64,000 nt of DNA from Rapana venosa (taxonomy: Eukaryota > Mollusca > Gastropoda > Neogastropoda > Muricidae), in the NCBI GenBank assembly GCA_028751875.1, contig CM054167.1:29207442-29271441 (forward strand). Direction: 5' to 3'. Positions 34,992 to 46,660 of the stretch are shown piece after piece. How positions within the stretch are numbered: the stretch's first letter is position 1; each line of letters begins with the position of its first letter. The notes under the pieces were generated by a model. The model did no database searches. It saw only the letters and a list, made by a program, of their open reading frames with translations, and was not told the origin of the DNA. The translations under genes and the position numbers were made by a program.

Positions 34992-35903
34992 GAAAAAAAT
35001 GCTCAGAATAATACAAACAATGATTGAAATTCATCTTAGATGAAGATGATAGACCCCAGGATGTGGTATCATGCACATATAATCCAGGAAAATGAGAAGT
35101 CAAAGGTGGGGGAGGAGGCATTCTTGTGGCACATGGAGGCGAGATGATACAGAAAAGGGTGGAACGCATTGAAAGTTACTAAAATCACAATGCCATTGCC
35201 CAGTCATGAAGCGTGAACCTTAGTATTAAATCATCCCCATGCATACTGACATGCAGCTAGTGGGGAATGACTGATTCGTCCCCCTGCCCCCCACCTCATC
35301 AGAAAACTCGAATCATCAGGTCACTCCCTTCATCAAAGTCAGAACCTTCAGTCTGAAGCATTTTGATAACTTAAGCAAATTTAAAATATTTTTGCTGTTG
35401 TTTTCTATCTGCACCTTGTTGTGAAGTTGAAGCTTCGGACGCCATTTTTGACACTGACAGTAATGAACTGGACTAAACTGCAAAACATAAAGATATCTTC
35501 TGATTGATTACTTTCGAGAAATAGGCCAGCAATACTATTATTAGCCTATAATGTCATTATGGTGCCAGTCACTGAATTGAAAACTGTCTAAATCTTGGAT
35601 GTAAAAACTGTTACGTGACGAACATTCCCAATCGGGAACATTTGGGTGGAGAGAGTTAAAAGGTTAATTGCTTTGAGAGAGTTAAAAGGTTAATTGCTTT
35701 GCTCTGTTATTCATGTAGTGCATATATTAGGTGTTCATTTAAAGCGTACTTACACATTTCTTTGCTATGATTATTTGATACAGACTGTTGGGGTGCTGGC
35801 TATGGTTTGAATAAAAACTCAGTCTTTGAAACTTTTTTAAAAATCGTCCCTGAAAAAATCAGTGTGCTATTTGTCAGTGGCTGTTGTTTGTATCATGGCA
35901 CAG
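34992..35903. other. UROD intron 5, mostly unique sequence
   Basis: No coding potential. A 25-bp direct repeat (GAGAGTTAAAAGGTTAATTG) occurs twice at 35650-35700. The end carries the exon 6 acceptor. Confidence 0.6.
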
Positions 35904-36068
35904 TTCACCCTGATGAGGTTCATGGTGGAAAACGTCAGCGCCGGCCCTAACATCAACCGCGCTCGCCGGTTCCTGGTGGAGTTCCCTGAAGCAGGGGCAC
36001 GACTTCTGGCCGTGCTGAAAGACGCTGTTGTCCGTCACCTGGTGGAGCAGGTCGCTGCCGGTGCTCAG
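35904..36068 (+). CDS. UROD: Uroporphyrinogen decarboxylase, exon 6
   Basis: 165 nt, 55 codons, phase 0 at both ends, ATGGCACAG before and GCTCAG|GTGGGT after. It encodes FTLMRFMVENVSAGPN, INRARRFLVEFPEAGARLL and VVRHLVEQVAAGAQ. Human has WTLMTYMVEGGGSSTM here, so two changes stand out. The catalytic-pocket tyrosine (Tyr164 in human) is phenylalanine, and the EGGGS loop is replaced by ENVSAG with one extra residue. GC content is higher than in the surrounding intron, as expected for real coding sequence. Confidence 0.93.
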
Positions 36069-36309
36069 GTGGGTCTGTCCTCAGGGTCTCAAGTCAGGTC
36101 AGGTCACAGTTTATTTCCAGATGGTACATTGAATAAGCAGTGCATTTGCTTTTTTCATCAAGTCATCATCTATCTAGGATTAAAAACAACTGGATCAACA
36201 GTATCTCACTACATTATTACAGCACCCATAACAATAAAATATACTCATTTAAAAAAAAAAGTAAAAATAAAAAGCCCATTACACTGCAGAACTTGTACAC
36301 ACAAAACAT

Positions 36310-36427
<118 letters not shown>

Positions 36428-36739
36428 TATCACTTAATGTGAACAGACATTAAATTGAACAACAACACACATTCATACACACACATTCATACACATTCAC
36501 ACGCACATAAACACACACACACACATGAGTGATTGGCCTTTGCGCTGGATGGCAGCAGGGTGTGTCTCTCTGTGTTTGAGTGATGTTTTTGTGCTTTTTT
36601 CTACGTTCAGCAAAACAAATTTTATATCTACGTTTTGTGATTTCACCATGTATTGACTGGTCAGATTGGTTTTTCTTAATATCATTTACGTTTTGAATTA
36701 CTTTAATTTATAATTTTCTTTTTCTGATAAATTTTCGAA

Positions 36740-39700
36740 GATTCAACTGACTGTATGATTTGTGTTCAACTGACATTGCTGGTCCTTGTGACCCATTTTA
36801 CTGTAACCCTGCTGCCATGTGAAAAATTGCATGTGAAACTCGAACTGAGATCTCCCCCACCACAACTACCCAGTGTTCCTTCTTCCACCGACATGACATT
36901 AACTGCTGAAGATTTGAGAGCCTTGCTCTCACATGGGTTTTACAACATACCATACAGACTTAAACAAAACATTTCTACCTTAGGAATCAACCGCCGCAAA
37001 ACTAGACGAGGTACCCGTGCCGGCAGACGTCATCGCCTGCAGCCCCCTACATCCATCGCCATCCTCAGTTCTGACGTCACTACCGCTACCACCGTAACCA
37101 AGGACAACACTGCTTCGCTTCCCTCTGATCAACCTGCTTCTTCCTGTGTTTACGACTTTGATAAAACGTGTTCTGATAATGTGTATCATGGTGTGTATGA
37201 AACTGTAAACCCCCAAACTTCCCCAGTTCTTTCACCAGCTTCTACACCTGACTCTCAATCCAAACTTTTGTCTGCTCTTCCACTCTCCACATCTTTACCA
37301 TCGCCTTCATCCTCTTCCACTGCCAGTTATCCTAATTCACCACAGTTATCGTCAACCTCTCTGCCTCCTTCTAACATCCTTCACATGTGCTTGTTCAACG
37401 TGCAATCTGTCTGCCCAGAAGGTAAAGCTGATCTCATTTCTGATTTCATCTATGAAAAGAACATTGATCTAACATTTCGTACAGAAACCTGGTTAAAACC
37501 ACACGGTCATGAACCGAAAATAAAACAAACTGACACCACCTGGTTATAAAACTCTTTCTCTTCCCCGACCCTCCCGTGGAGGTGGTGGCATTGCCATCGT
37601 TTATAAAGATACACTTGAACCTGCTCTTTCTTTCTGTCACTCCCTTCCTTTCTCACATGAATCTTTCAAAGTCTGTGAACTCAACTTCAACACACCTGGC
37701 CACTCTATTACTTTCTGCTGTCTTTACCGTCCACCTCCAAGCCGTAAGAATAATCTGACATCTTCCATTTTCCATCAAGAGTTTCAGTCACTCCTGGATC
37801 ACTACAGCCTCTCTCCCAGAAAGCTCATCATTCTCGGTGACTTTAACTTCCATTTTGATAACCAGTCTTCTGATGTCAAACGTCTGTCTCTTTCTTTGTC
37901 GAACCACTCTCTCTCTCAGCTGGTAAACGAAGCAACACACAGATCAGGACATATTTTAGACTGGCTAATTACTGATGTAAGATCTGATCACATCTGTATC
38001 TATCACTGATGAACTACTTTCTGATCATTCCACTGTTCTTTTCTCTCTAAATATTGCAAAGCCTATCAGAAAGAAAAAGTATGTCACCCTTTGCAACCTC
38101 AAGGCCATAGATATTCAAACTTTCTCTTCACAAGCTGCTGAACGCCTATCACAAACCTCTGACAACAATAACCCCTCTAAACACTACAATGATGTTCTCA
38201 GCCAACTGCTTGATGAGCATGCACCTCCCACTGACCGTCTCCTGCCTGATAGGCCATGTGCACCATGGTGCACCCATGACATTCTGGTCGCAAAGTGCAA
38301 ACGCAGGCAACTAGAGCGGCAGTGGCGAGAATCAAAAACGGAAATTAATAAGCAGCTCTTTCAAAAACAAGTAAACAAAGTCAAATCTTTAATTCTTTCA
38401 GAAAAAACAAAGTATTACTCTTCTCAAGTTCTTGATGCCACGTCTATGAAATCTCTCTTTTCCCTCACATCTACTCTTCTTGGATCTGTGACAGCAAGCC
38501 CTCTGCCTTCCATCCACAACCACTCCGAACTTCCTTCTATATTTTCTGCATTCTTTTCTGAAAAAGTCTATAACATTCGCTCCAAACTGGATCAGACTCC
38601 TTTCCAGCCTGCACTTCCTGATCCCCAATTCTCTGGCACTCCTCTCCTTTTCTTTCATCCGACAAGTGAGAAAGAAATCATGACAATTCTGAAAGAAATG
38701 GCTATAAAATCATGTGATCTTGATCCCATACCTGCTTCTCTTTTCACTCAGTGCCTACCACAACTTATACCCACTATCACGAAAATAGTAAACTCATCTC
38801 TTGTTTCAGGAAATGTTCCATCAGCTCTCAAAACTGCTATAGTCACACCTCTACTCAAAAAGCATGACCTTGACCCTAACATTCTGAAGAATTATAGACC
38901 TGTTTCCAGTCTACCTTTTATTTCTAAAGTCCTTGAAAAAGTAGTTCTCAACAGCTCAACAACCACCTTCTCTCCAACAATCTTCTTCCAGAGTTTCAGT
39001 CTGCCTATCGCGTCAACCACAGCACTGAAACCACCCTTGTATACGCTTCTACTCGCCTCTGACTCAGGGAAAATCTCCCTTCTCACTCTACTCGACTTAT
39101 CAGCAGCCTTCGATACTATAGACCACTCAATTCTTCTCTCCCGTCTTCAAAACACGTTCGGTGTTACTGGCACAGCCCTCACCTGGTTTAATTCATACCT
39201 TACTGACCGATTCCAGACAGTTGCAGTAAACAAGATTCACTCAATACCTGCCAAACTGGAATGCGGAGTCCCACAGGGATCAGTTCTAGGCCCTGTTCTG
39301 TTCACTCTTTACACTGCTCCACTGTCACATATAATAAACCGTCATCAAATCAACCATCATTTTTACGCAGATGACTCTCAGATTCAAAGCAGTGTTACTC
39401 CTGAAAACCTGCCTTCTCTCCTGACAAATATGGCCCGCTGCTTTGAAGATATTCAAAACTGGATGACACAGAACAAATTACAGCTAAATGCAGATAAAAC
39501 CGAAGCTATGCTCGTAGGGACCAAACACAAGCTCTCTTCCATTACAACAGCTTCAATAGAACTCAGCAATACATCAGTCCCTCTATCCACTGCTGTGAAG
39601 TATCTAGGTGTCGTTATCGACAACACACTCTCTATGAAAAAATTCATCACCCAGACCTGTTAGTCGTGCTACTATCAATTACGGCGTATTAGTGCAATTT

Positions 39701-40413
39701 GAAAGTACCTGTCCACCGATGCAACAGCCAAACTTGTCACTTCTCTCATTCTGTCACGTCTGCACTATTGCAATTCTCTTTTGTCTGGTCTGCCAGCATC
39801 ATCTATCCACTCCCTTCAACGTATACAAAACTCCACAACTCGACTAGTTCTCAGAAAGAAAAATTCTGAGCACATTACCCCCTCTCTGTGACTCTCCACT
39901 GGCTGCCTGTGCCACAGAGAGTAAATTATAAGATCAGTACCCTCTGTTACAAATGTGTCCACAAAACTGCATCCTCCTACCTCTGTGAATGTCTTAAGCT
40001 GTACACTCCTCGTTCCCTCCGCTCTACTGCAGATACCTTGTGCCTACGAATACCTAGATTCAACCAATCCACTGTTGGCCGCCGCTCTTTCTCTATTTTG
40101 GGTCCATCGACCTGGAATGAGCTCCCTCTCTCTCTTCGCCAGAACCTAGTTATGACACTTTTAAATCAGCCTCAAGACATATTTATTCAGAGGCCATATT
40201 TATTTCAAACCTAAGATTTCCCCCCTCCTGTTTCATATCAGAGCTATCCCACCTTCACTAACCCATGTCCTATCACCCTGCTAAAGTATATGACCTGTGT
40301 GAGTGTGTGTGTGCTTTTGAAAAACATTTGACTATCGAAATTTTATTTCATAGATTTTGTCTGCATCGCACCATGTTTGTAAATATCTGTTTTTTTAACT
40401 ATGATTATTTATC
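36740..40413 (+). mobile_element. CR1/L2-like LINE, nearly full length, frameshifted
   Basis: 36755-37549 encodes a linker and the start of an endonuclease (NRRKTRRGTRAGRRH, CLFNVQSVCPEGKADLI). The endonuclease continues in other frames to about 38010 (KLIILGDFNFHF, GHILDWLITD). 38446-39663 is RT: LKNYRPVSSLPFISKVLEK, LLDLSAAFDTIDHSIL, GVPQGSVLGPVLFTLYT, HHFYADDSQIQSS. 39888-40214 is the C-terminus (LHWLPVPQRVNYKISTLCYK, GPSTWNELPLSLRQ). Stops near 37549, 38008 and 39661 make it inactive. It lies in sense orientation in UROD intron 6. The tail is interrupted by an RTE fragment and then the gap. Confidence 0.9.
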
Positions 40414-40634
40414 ATTGACCTCATGGCGGAAGTAACACAGAGCTGCAAGATCTTACGACCAGACTTGAGAACAGAGCTGGAGCGTATGGGATGGAGGTGA
40501 GCTCGGAGAAAAGTAAAGTACTTGTGAACAGCATGAGCAATGCCACTGCTAAAATTTCATGAACGGCCAACAACTTTGGGGGGAGGTAGATGCTTTAAAT
40601 ACCTTGGCGCTACACTCCAAAGGACGGGCGATCG
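40414..40634 (+). mobile_element. RTE fragment running into the gap (duplicate of 41985-42210)
   Basis: Same sequence as 41985-42210, with small indels such as loss of a G after CTCATGG and AACTTTGGGGGG for AACTGGAGG. The lower quality next to the gap suggests an unpolished contig end. Confidence 0.85.
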
Positions 40635-41134
40635 NNNNNNNNNNNNNNNNNNNNNNNNNNNNNNNNNNNNNNNNNNNNNNNNNNNNNNNNNNNNNNNNNN
40701 NNNNNNNNNNNNNNNNNNNNNNNNNNNNNNNNNNNNNNNNNNNNNNNNNNNNNNNNNNNNNNNNNNNNNNNNNNNNNNNNNNNNNNNNNNNNNNNNNNNN
40801 NNNNNNNNNNNNNNNNNNNNNNNNNNNNNNNNNNNNNNNNNNNNNNNNNNNNNNNNNNNNNNNNNNNNNNNNNNNNNNNNNNNNNNNNNNNNNNNNNNNN
40901 NNNNNNNNNNNNNNNNNNNNNNNNNNNNNNNNNNNNNNNNNNNNNNNNNNNNNNNNNNNNNNNNNNNNNNNNNNNNNNNNNNNNNNNNNNNNNNNNNNNN
41001 NNNNNNNNNNNNNNNNNNNNNNNNNNNNNNNNNNNNNNNNNNNNNNNNNNNNNNNNNNNNNNNNNNNNNNNNNNNNNNNNNNNNNNNNNNNNNNNNNNNN
41101 NNNNNNNNNNNNNNNNNNNNNNNNNNNNNNNNNN
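40635..41134. other. Assembly gap of exactly 500 N
   Basis: Fixed-size gap. The sequence before it (39590-40634) is repeated after it (41150-42210), so the two contig ends probably overlap. Confidence 0.99.
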
Positions 41135-41992
41135 TCAGCATTCATCAGCCCCTCATCCACTGCTGTGAAGTATCTAGGTTCGTTATCGACAACACACTCT
41201 CTATGAAAAAATTCATCACCCAGACCTGTTAGTCGTGCTACTATCAATTACGGCGTATTAGTGCAATTTGAAAGTACCTGTCCACCGATGCAACAGCCAA
41301 ACTTGTCACTTCTCTCATTCTGTCACGTCTGCACTATTGCAATTCTCTTTTGTCTGGTCTGCCAGCATCATCTATCCACTCCCTTCAACGTATACAAAAC
41401 TCCACAACTCGACTAGTTCTCAGAAAGAAAAATTCTGAGCACATTACCCCTCTCTTGTGATCTCTCCACTGGCTGCCTGTGCCACAGAGAGTAAATTATA
41501 AGATCAGTACCCTCTGTTACAAATGTGTCCACAAAACTGCATCCTCCTACCTCTGTGAATGTCTTAAGCTGTACACTCCTCGTTCCCTCCGCTCTACTGC
41601 AGATACCTTGTGCCTACGAATACCTAGATTCAACCAATCCACTGTTGGCCGCCGCTCTTTCTCTATTTTGGGTCCATCGACCTGGAATGAGCTCCCTCTC
41701 TCTCTTCGCCAGAAACCTAGTTATGACACTTTTAAATCCAGCCTCAAGACATATTTATTCAGAGGCCATATTTATTTCAAACCTAAGATTTCCCCCCTCC
41801 TGTTTCATATCAGAGCTATCCCACCTTCACTAACCCATGTCCTATCACCCTGCTAAAGTATATGACCTGTGTGAGTGTGTGTGTGCTTTTGAAAAACATT
41901 TGACTATCGAAATTTTATTTCATAGATTTTGTCTGCATCGCACCATGTTTGTAAATATCTGTTTTTTTAAACTATTGATTATTTATCATTGA
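41135..41992 (+). mobile_element. CR1/L2-like LINE C-terminus, repeated after the gap
   Basis: Nearly identical to 39590-40425, with LINE C-terminal motifs (VNYKISTLCYKCVHK, GPSTWNELPLSLRQ) in frame at 41479-41856. This copy keeps KPSYDTFKSSLKTYLF, which is frameshifted in the first. Confidence 0.9.
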
Positions 41993-42757
41993 CCTCATGG
42001 GCGGAAGTAACACAGAGCTGCAAGATCTTACGACCAGACTTGAGAACAGAGCTGGAGCGTATGGGATGGAGGTGAGCTCGGAGAAAAGTAAAGTACTTGT
42101 GAACAGCACGAGCAATGCCACTGCTAAAATTTACATGAACGGCCAACAACTGGAGGAGGTAGATGCTTTTAAATACCTTGGCGCTACACTCACAAAGGAC
42201 GGGCGATCGATGACAGAAATCAAAGTCAGACTGACAAAACTCACCACCATATGGAAAAGTAAGGAGATCAGTTTCCCAATCAAACTAAAGCTCTACAAAG
42301 CCCTAATTCAGACTATCCTGCTGTACGGAAGTGAAACCTGGACATTGACTGTTGAAACAGCAAAGCGAATCCAGTCATTTGAAACAAAATGCCATAGAAA
42401 ACTGCTGGGCATATCCTGGAGAGAACGAAAGACCAATGAATTTGTCTAGAGCCAAATAACACGGCTGGCAGGTCCACAGGAACCCCTTCTCACCATCGTC
42501 AAGAAAAAAAGCTGACATGGTTCGGCCACATCACCCGCCACAACACTGCCAAAAACAGTACTGCAGGGAACACTCGAAGGTGGCAGAAAGAGGGGAAGAC
42601 AGAACAAGTCATGGATGGACAACATCAGAGAATGGACCAGGATGAGTGACTCGGCACTACTGCGCAGAGCCGAGGACCAAGATGGATGGAGGAGGCTTAC
42701 CACAGCATTGTCTTTCGTGTCTCCTCCACGACTACCAAGGTCACGGGACTGATGATG
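41993..42757 (+). mobile_element. 5'-truncated RTE LINE inserted in the CR1-like tail
   Basis: Open from LMGGSNTELQDL to the C-terminal ERKTNEFV, then frameshifted, with a TGATGATGATT end. Very similar to 34170-34975. ATTTATCATTGA occurs at 41981-41992 and 42758-42769 as target duplication. The uninterrupted target is seen at about 60985-61012. Confidence 0.9.
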
Positions 42758-42870
42758 ATTTATCATTGATTGCATGACTGTGTAAGATTAGGTTGAATGC
42801 ATGCACTTTGATTTGTCTTTGCAAGATATAGCGCTATATAAGTTCCATTTATCATTATTATTATTATTAC
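42758..42870 (+). mobile_element. 3' tail of the CR1-like LINE
   Basis: GCAAGATATAGCGCTATATA then AGTTCCATTTATCATT and (ATT)n. Shared with the tails at 29040-29090 and 61050-61105. Confidence 0.85.
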
Positions 42871-43600
42871 ATGTGCATACACTTAAATTTATATTAAAAA
42901 AACAACAACAAATCATAAAAAGTCAAATCATATCAGGTTACCATATCAGCTGTTCTCTCATGTTCATACTTTATGATAAAAGACAACAACAACAAAAACC
43001 AAACCAAAACAATAAAACAACAAACAAAACAAAATACCCCCAAAATACTAGGCATTCATTGCTGTCAGTATTAACAATACTGTCAGTAATGATATTCCTC
43101 CTCTCCACTCCACATGTGTACGTGAACATGTACCCATATGAGCTCATGCTCTTCAAGTAGTGCTTTTTAACATTTTGACTATCCATTTAATATCAATCAT
43201 ACAGAACATATCAACAAATAAACCAATGGTAATGATAAAAGTGACACAATAATAAGGTAACCACCCATCAGCACGAAGAGCAGCAATGCAGCAGTATCAA
43301 CAAGAAAGGCAGTGGAAAGCACAGGGGCAGTGTCGAGGAGGCAGGGAAAACAACACACAGAAAAATGATACTAAAAAAGTAATTATACTACCAACCAAGA
43401 TCTCCTACATAATAACTGTTTAAAAAACCCACAACCAACTAGACTATCAAACCAAAGCAATAGCAATTAAAATAGTACTAGTAATCCCATCACTAACAAT
43501 AGTCCAAATAACATCCATATTAAAAACTATTGAGTTGGAAAAGAGCTAAGGTCAAGTCACATCAACCGTTTGCTTTTCTTCTTTCTGTTGGTGTTAAACT
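42871..43600. other. UROD intron 6, A-rich, no gene
   Basis: Many A-rich CAACAA and AAACC runs. No motif or long frame that I can support. Confidence 0.6.
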
Positions 43601-43681
43601 TGTGTGTGTGTGTGTGCATGTGTGTGTGTGTGTGCATGTGTGTGTGTGTGTGTTGTGTGTGTGTGCATGTGTGGTTGTTTC

Positions 43682-43712
<31 letters not shown>

Positions 43713-43980
43713 TGTGTGTGTGTGTTGTGTGTGTGTTTTGCCTTCAGGGTGGGTCACTTTCTTTCGTTTGTGCCTATGTGCGTGTATGTGTGTACGGCGG
43801 TCTTTTGTGTTTTGTGTGGTCTTTGTGCGTGTATGGGGGTAAGTGCGGCTTTTGTGTGTGGTGTGTGTTTTTCCTTCAGGGTGTGTCAAATTGTTCTTTC
43901 TTTAGTGTGCATGTATGTGTGTGTGTTTGTGTATTTAGGTGTGCACATGATGTGCACTCTCGATAAGGTGTTTGTGAGTG
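43600..43980. repeat. GT-rich microsatellite tract
   Basis: (TG)n with CATG interruptions. CTTCAGGGTG recurs at 43742 and 43872. Cysteine/valine-rich frames over it are artefacts. Confidence 0.9.
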
Positions 43981-44142
43981 TATGACATGACAGATTCCAT
44001 GTGCTCACTAGGTGTTTGTGAGTGTATGACATGACAGATTCCATGTGCTCACTTGTTGTTTGTGAGTGTATGACATGACAGATTCCATGTGCTCACTTGT
44101 TGTTTGTGAGTGTATGACATGACAGATTCCATGTGCTCACTG
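43960..44142. repeat. Four copies of a 43-45-bp minisatellite
   Basis: GTTTGTGAGTGTATGACATG followed by ACAGATTCCATGTGCTCAC, four near-identical copies, ending 18 bp before an exon-like segment at 44161. Confidence 0.9.
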
Positions 44143-44160
44143 TTGTTTTCATTGAGACAG

Positions 44161-44241
44161 TCCTTGCCCTTGCAAATGAGGACCCCCGGGCCTTCCCCTT
44201 CTTTAACTGTCGTATGAGACACCATAGTCAGCTGTCAGCAG
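44161..44241 (+). other. Exon-like segment in intron 6 (possible poison exon)
   Basis: 81 nt bounded by CATTGAGACAG and CAGCAG|GTATGT, more GC-rich than its surroundings. In the phase set by exon 6 it would be in frame for about 18 codons and then hit TGA, so inclusion would end the protein. A different frame is open (LANEDPRAFPFFNC) but does not fit the phases. No UROD homolog is needed here, because exons 6 and 7 join directly. Could be chance. Confidence 0.25.
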
Positions 44242-44267
44242 GTATGTGTGCATCCAGGTGTGTTGTC

Positions 44268-44426
44268 ATCTCTTGCAGATCGTGCAGGTGTTTGACACCT
44301 ATGAAGGTCTGGTATTGCAGATTGTGGACCTTTTTCTCTCTCTCTCTTGCAGATCGTGCAAGTGTTTGACATCTATGAAGGTCTGGTATTGCAGATTGTG
44401 GACCTTTTTCTCTCTCTCTCTTGCAG
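44268..44426. repeat. Tandem copies of the exon 7 acceptor and exon start (74-bp unit)
   Basis: Two upstream copies of CTCTTGCAG followed by ATCGTGCAGGTGTTTGACAC and CTATG start at 44279 and 44353. The true exon 7 starts at 44427. Spacing is 74 bp both times. Each copy keeps the pyrimidine tract, AG and about 24 exon bases, then diverges to AAGGTCTGGTATTGCAG. Using either upstream acceptor would shift the frame (74 and 148 nt). Confidence 0.95.
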
Positions 44427-44564
44427 ATCGTGCAGGTGTTTGACACCTATGCTGGAGAGCTTGGCCCCGCACTGTTTGCCAGGTATGAACTCCCCTTGCT
44501 GAGGTCCATAGCTGCTGAAGTGAAGGAGAAGCTGAAGGAGAAAAAGATAGAGCCTGTGCCTATG
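44427..44564 (+). CDS. UROD: Uroporphyrinogen decarboxylase, exon 7
   Basis: 138 nt, 46 codons, phase 0 at both ends, CTCTCTTGCAG before and CCTATG|GTGAGA after. It encodes IVQVFDTYAGELGPALF, RYELPLLRSIAAEVKEKL and IEPVPM, matching ALQLFESHAGHLGPQLF..F.LPYI..VAK.VK..L.....APVPM. The active-site serine (Ser219 in human, in FESHAG) is threonine here. The hydroxyl is conserved but the residue is not. Confidence 0.95.
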
Positions 44565-44569
44565 GTGAG

Positions 44570-46660
44570 ATTCATGTCTGGTGTGTGTAGGCTTACACTG
44601 ATGTCTGGTGTGTGTGGTGTACACAGTGATGTCTGGTGTGTGTGTACACCCGTGATGTCGGTGTGTGTGTGGGGTGTACAACGATGTTGGGTGCATTTTG
44701 GTGTGTGTGTACAACTGTTGTTGGTGTGTGTAATATGCTTTTTACCATGATGTCTGGTGTGTGTACGCTTACACTGATGTCTTTGGTTTTTGTTGTGTGT
44801 TACACGTGATGTCGGTGTGTGTGGTGGTAAAACAGTGGGTGTCTGGTGTGTGGTGTTGTGTTGTCACACTGATGTCTGGTGTGTGTGTGTCTGTGTGTGT
44901 ACACAGGATGTCTGGTGTGTGTACGCTTACACTGATGTCTGGTGTGTGTGTGTGTGTACACAGTGATGTCTGGTGTGTGTGTGTACACAGTGATGTCTGG
45001 TGTACACAGTGATGTCTGGTGTGTGTGTCTGTGTGTGTACACACTGATGTCTGGTGTGTGTGTGTGTACACACTGATGTCTGGTGTGTGTGTGTACACAG
45101 TGATGTCTGGTGTGTGCGTGTACACACTGATGTCTGGTGTGTGTACGCTTACACTTATGTCTGGTGTGTGTATGCTTACACTGATGTCTGGTGTGTGCGT
45201 GTACACACTGATGTCTGGTGTGTGTGTGTGTACACAGTGATGTCTGGTGTGTGTACGCTTACACTGATGTCTGGTGTGTGTACACTTACACTGATGTCTG
45301 GTGTGTACACAGTGATGTCTGGTGTATGTGTGTGTGTGCACAGTGATGTCTGGTGTGTGTGTACACAGTGATGTCTGGTGTGTGTGTGTAAAACACTGAT
45401 GTCTGGTGTGTGTGTGTGTGTGCACAGTGATGTCTGGTGTGTGTGTGTACACACTGATGTCTGGTGTGTGTGTGTGCACACTGATGTCTGGTGTGTGTGT
45501 ACACACTGATGTCTGGTGTGTGTGTGCACACTGATGTCTGGTTGTGTGTGTTGCACACTGATGTTGGTGTGTGTGTGTGTGCACACTGATGTCTTTTGGG
45601 GTGTGTGTCACAGTGATGTCTGGTGTGTGTGCACAGTGAGTCTGGTGTGTGTGTGTGTGTCCGGGGTGTGTTGGTGTGTGTACCCCACTGATGTCTGGTG
45701 TGTGTACACAACTGATGTCTGTGTGTGTGTGCTTACAGTGATGTCTTGGGGTGGTGTGTACACAGTGATGTCTGGTTTGTGGTGTGTACACAGTGATGTC
45801 TGGTGTGTGTGTGTGTACACACTGATGTCTGGTGTGTGTGTGTGTACACACTGATGTCTGGTGTGTGTGTGTACACAGTGATGTCTGGTGTGTGTACGCT
45901 TACACTGATGTCTGGTGTGTGTGTGCACAGTGATGTCTTGTGGTGTGTGTACACAGTGATGTCTGGTGTGTGTATGCTTACACTGATGTCTGGTGTGTGT
46001 GTGTACACAGTGATGTCTGGTGTGTGTGTGTACACAGTGATGTCTGGTGTGTGTGTATGCTTACACTGATGTCTGGTGTGTGTGTACACACTGATGTCTG
46101 GTGTGTGTGTACACAGTGATGTCTGGTGTGTGTGTGTACACAGTGATGTCTTGTGTTTGTACTTCATGATGTCTGGTGTGTGTGTACACAGTGATGTCTG
46201 GTGTGTGTGTTTGTGTGTACACAGTGATATCTGGTGTGTGTGTACACAGTGATGTCTGGTGTGTGTGTTTGTGTGTACACAGTGATGTCTGATGTACACA
46301 GTGATGTCTGGTGTGCACAGTGATGTCTGGTGTGCACAGTGATGTCTGGTGTGCACAGTGATGTCTGGTGTGTGTGTGCGTACACAGTGATGTCTGGTGT
46401 GTGCGTACACAGTGATGTCTGGTGTACACAGTGATGTCTGGTGTACACAGTGATGTCTGGTGTGTGTGTGTTGGTGTGTACACAGTGATGTCTGGTGTAC
46501 ACAGTGATGTCTGGTGTGCACAGTGATGTCTGGTGTGTGTGTGTGTACACAGTGATGCCTGGTGTGTCACAGTGATGTCTGGTGTACACAGTGATGTCTG
46601 GTGTACCCTGTGATGTCTGGTGTACCCTGTGATGTCTGGTGTACCCTGTGATGTTTTCTA
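44570..46660. repeat. Minisatellite in intron 7 (about 25-bp unit, GT-rich)
   Basis: Unit core TGATGTCTGGTGTGTGTGTA followed by CACAG or CACAC, about 85 copies, starting within 15 bp of the exon 7 donor. Units ending GTACACAG also resemble the exon 8 acceptor context (CTGTGTACAG). All threonine/histidine-rich frames here are shadows. Confidence 0.95.

Noticed and set aside
35650..35700. 25-bp direct repeat before exon 6 as a further edge-derived array
   Set aside because: Only two copies, about 200 bp from the exon, and no similarity to the exon 6 edge.
36061..36115. CTCAGG-rich bases after the exon 6 donor as a repeat of the exon edge
   Set aside because: Only short CAGGTC-like echoes. Not enough to separate from chance.
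40540..41247. Frames spanning the second gap
   Set aside because: Same reason: 500 N in the middle.
43400..43510. Sequence reminiscent of a mitochondrial insertion
   Set aside because: Codon-like patterns were too weak to name any mitochondrial gene.
44769..46589. Long minus-strand frames rich in histidine and threonine (up to 360 codons)
   Set aside because: They translate a GT-rich minisatellite in several frames at once. No start context, no non-repeat sequence.
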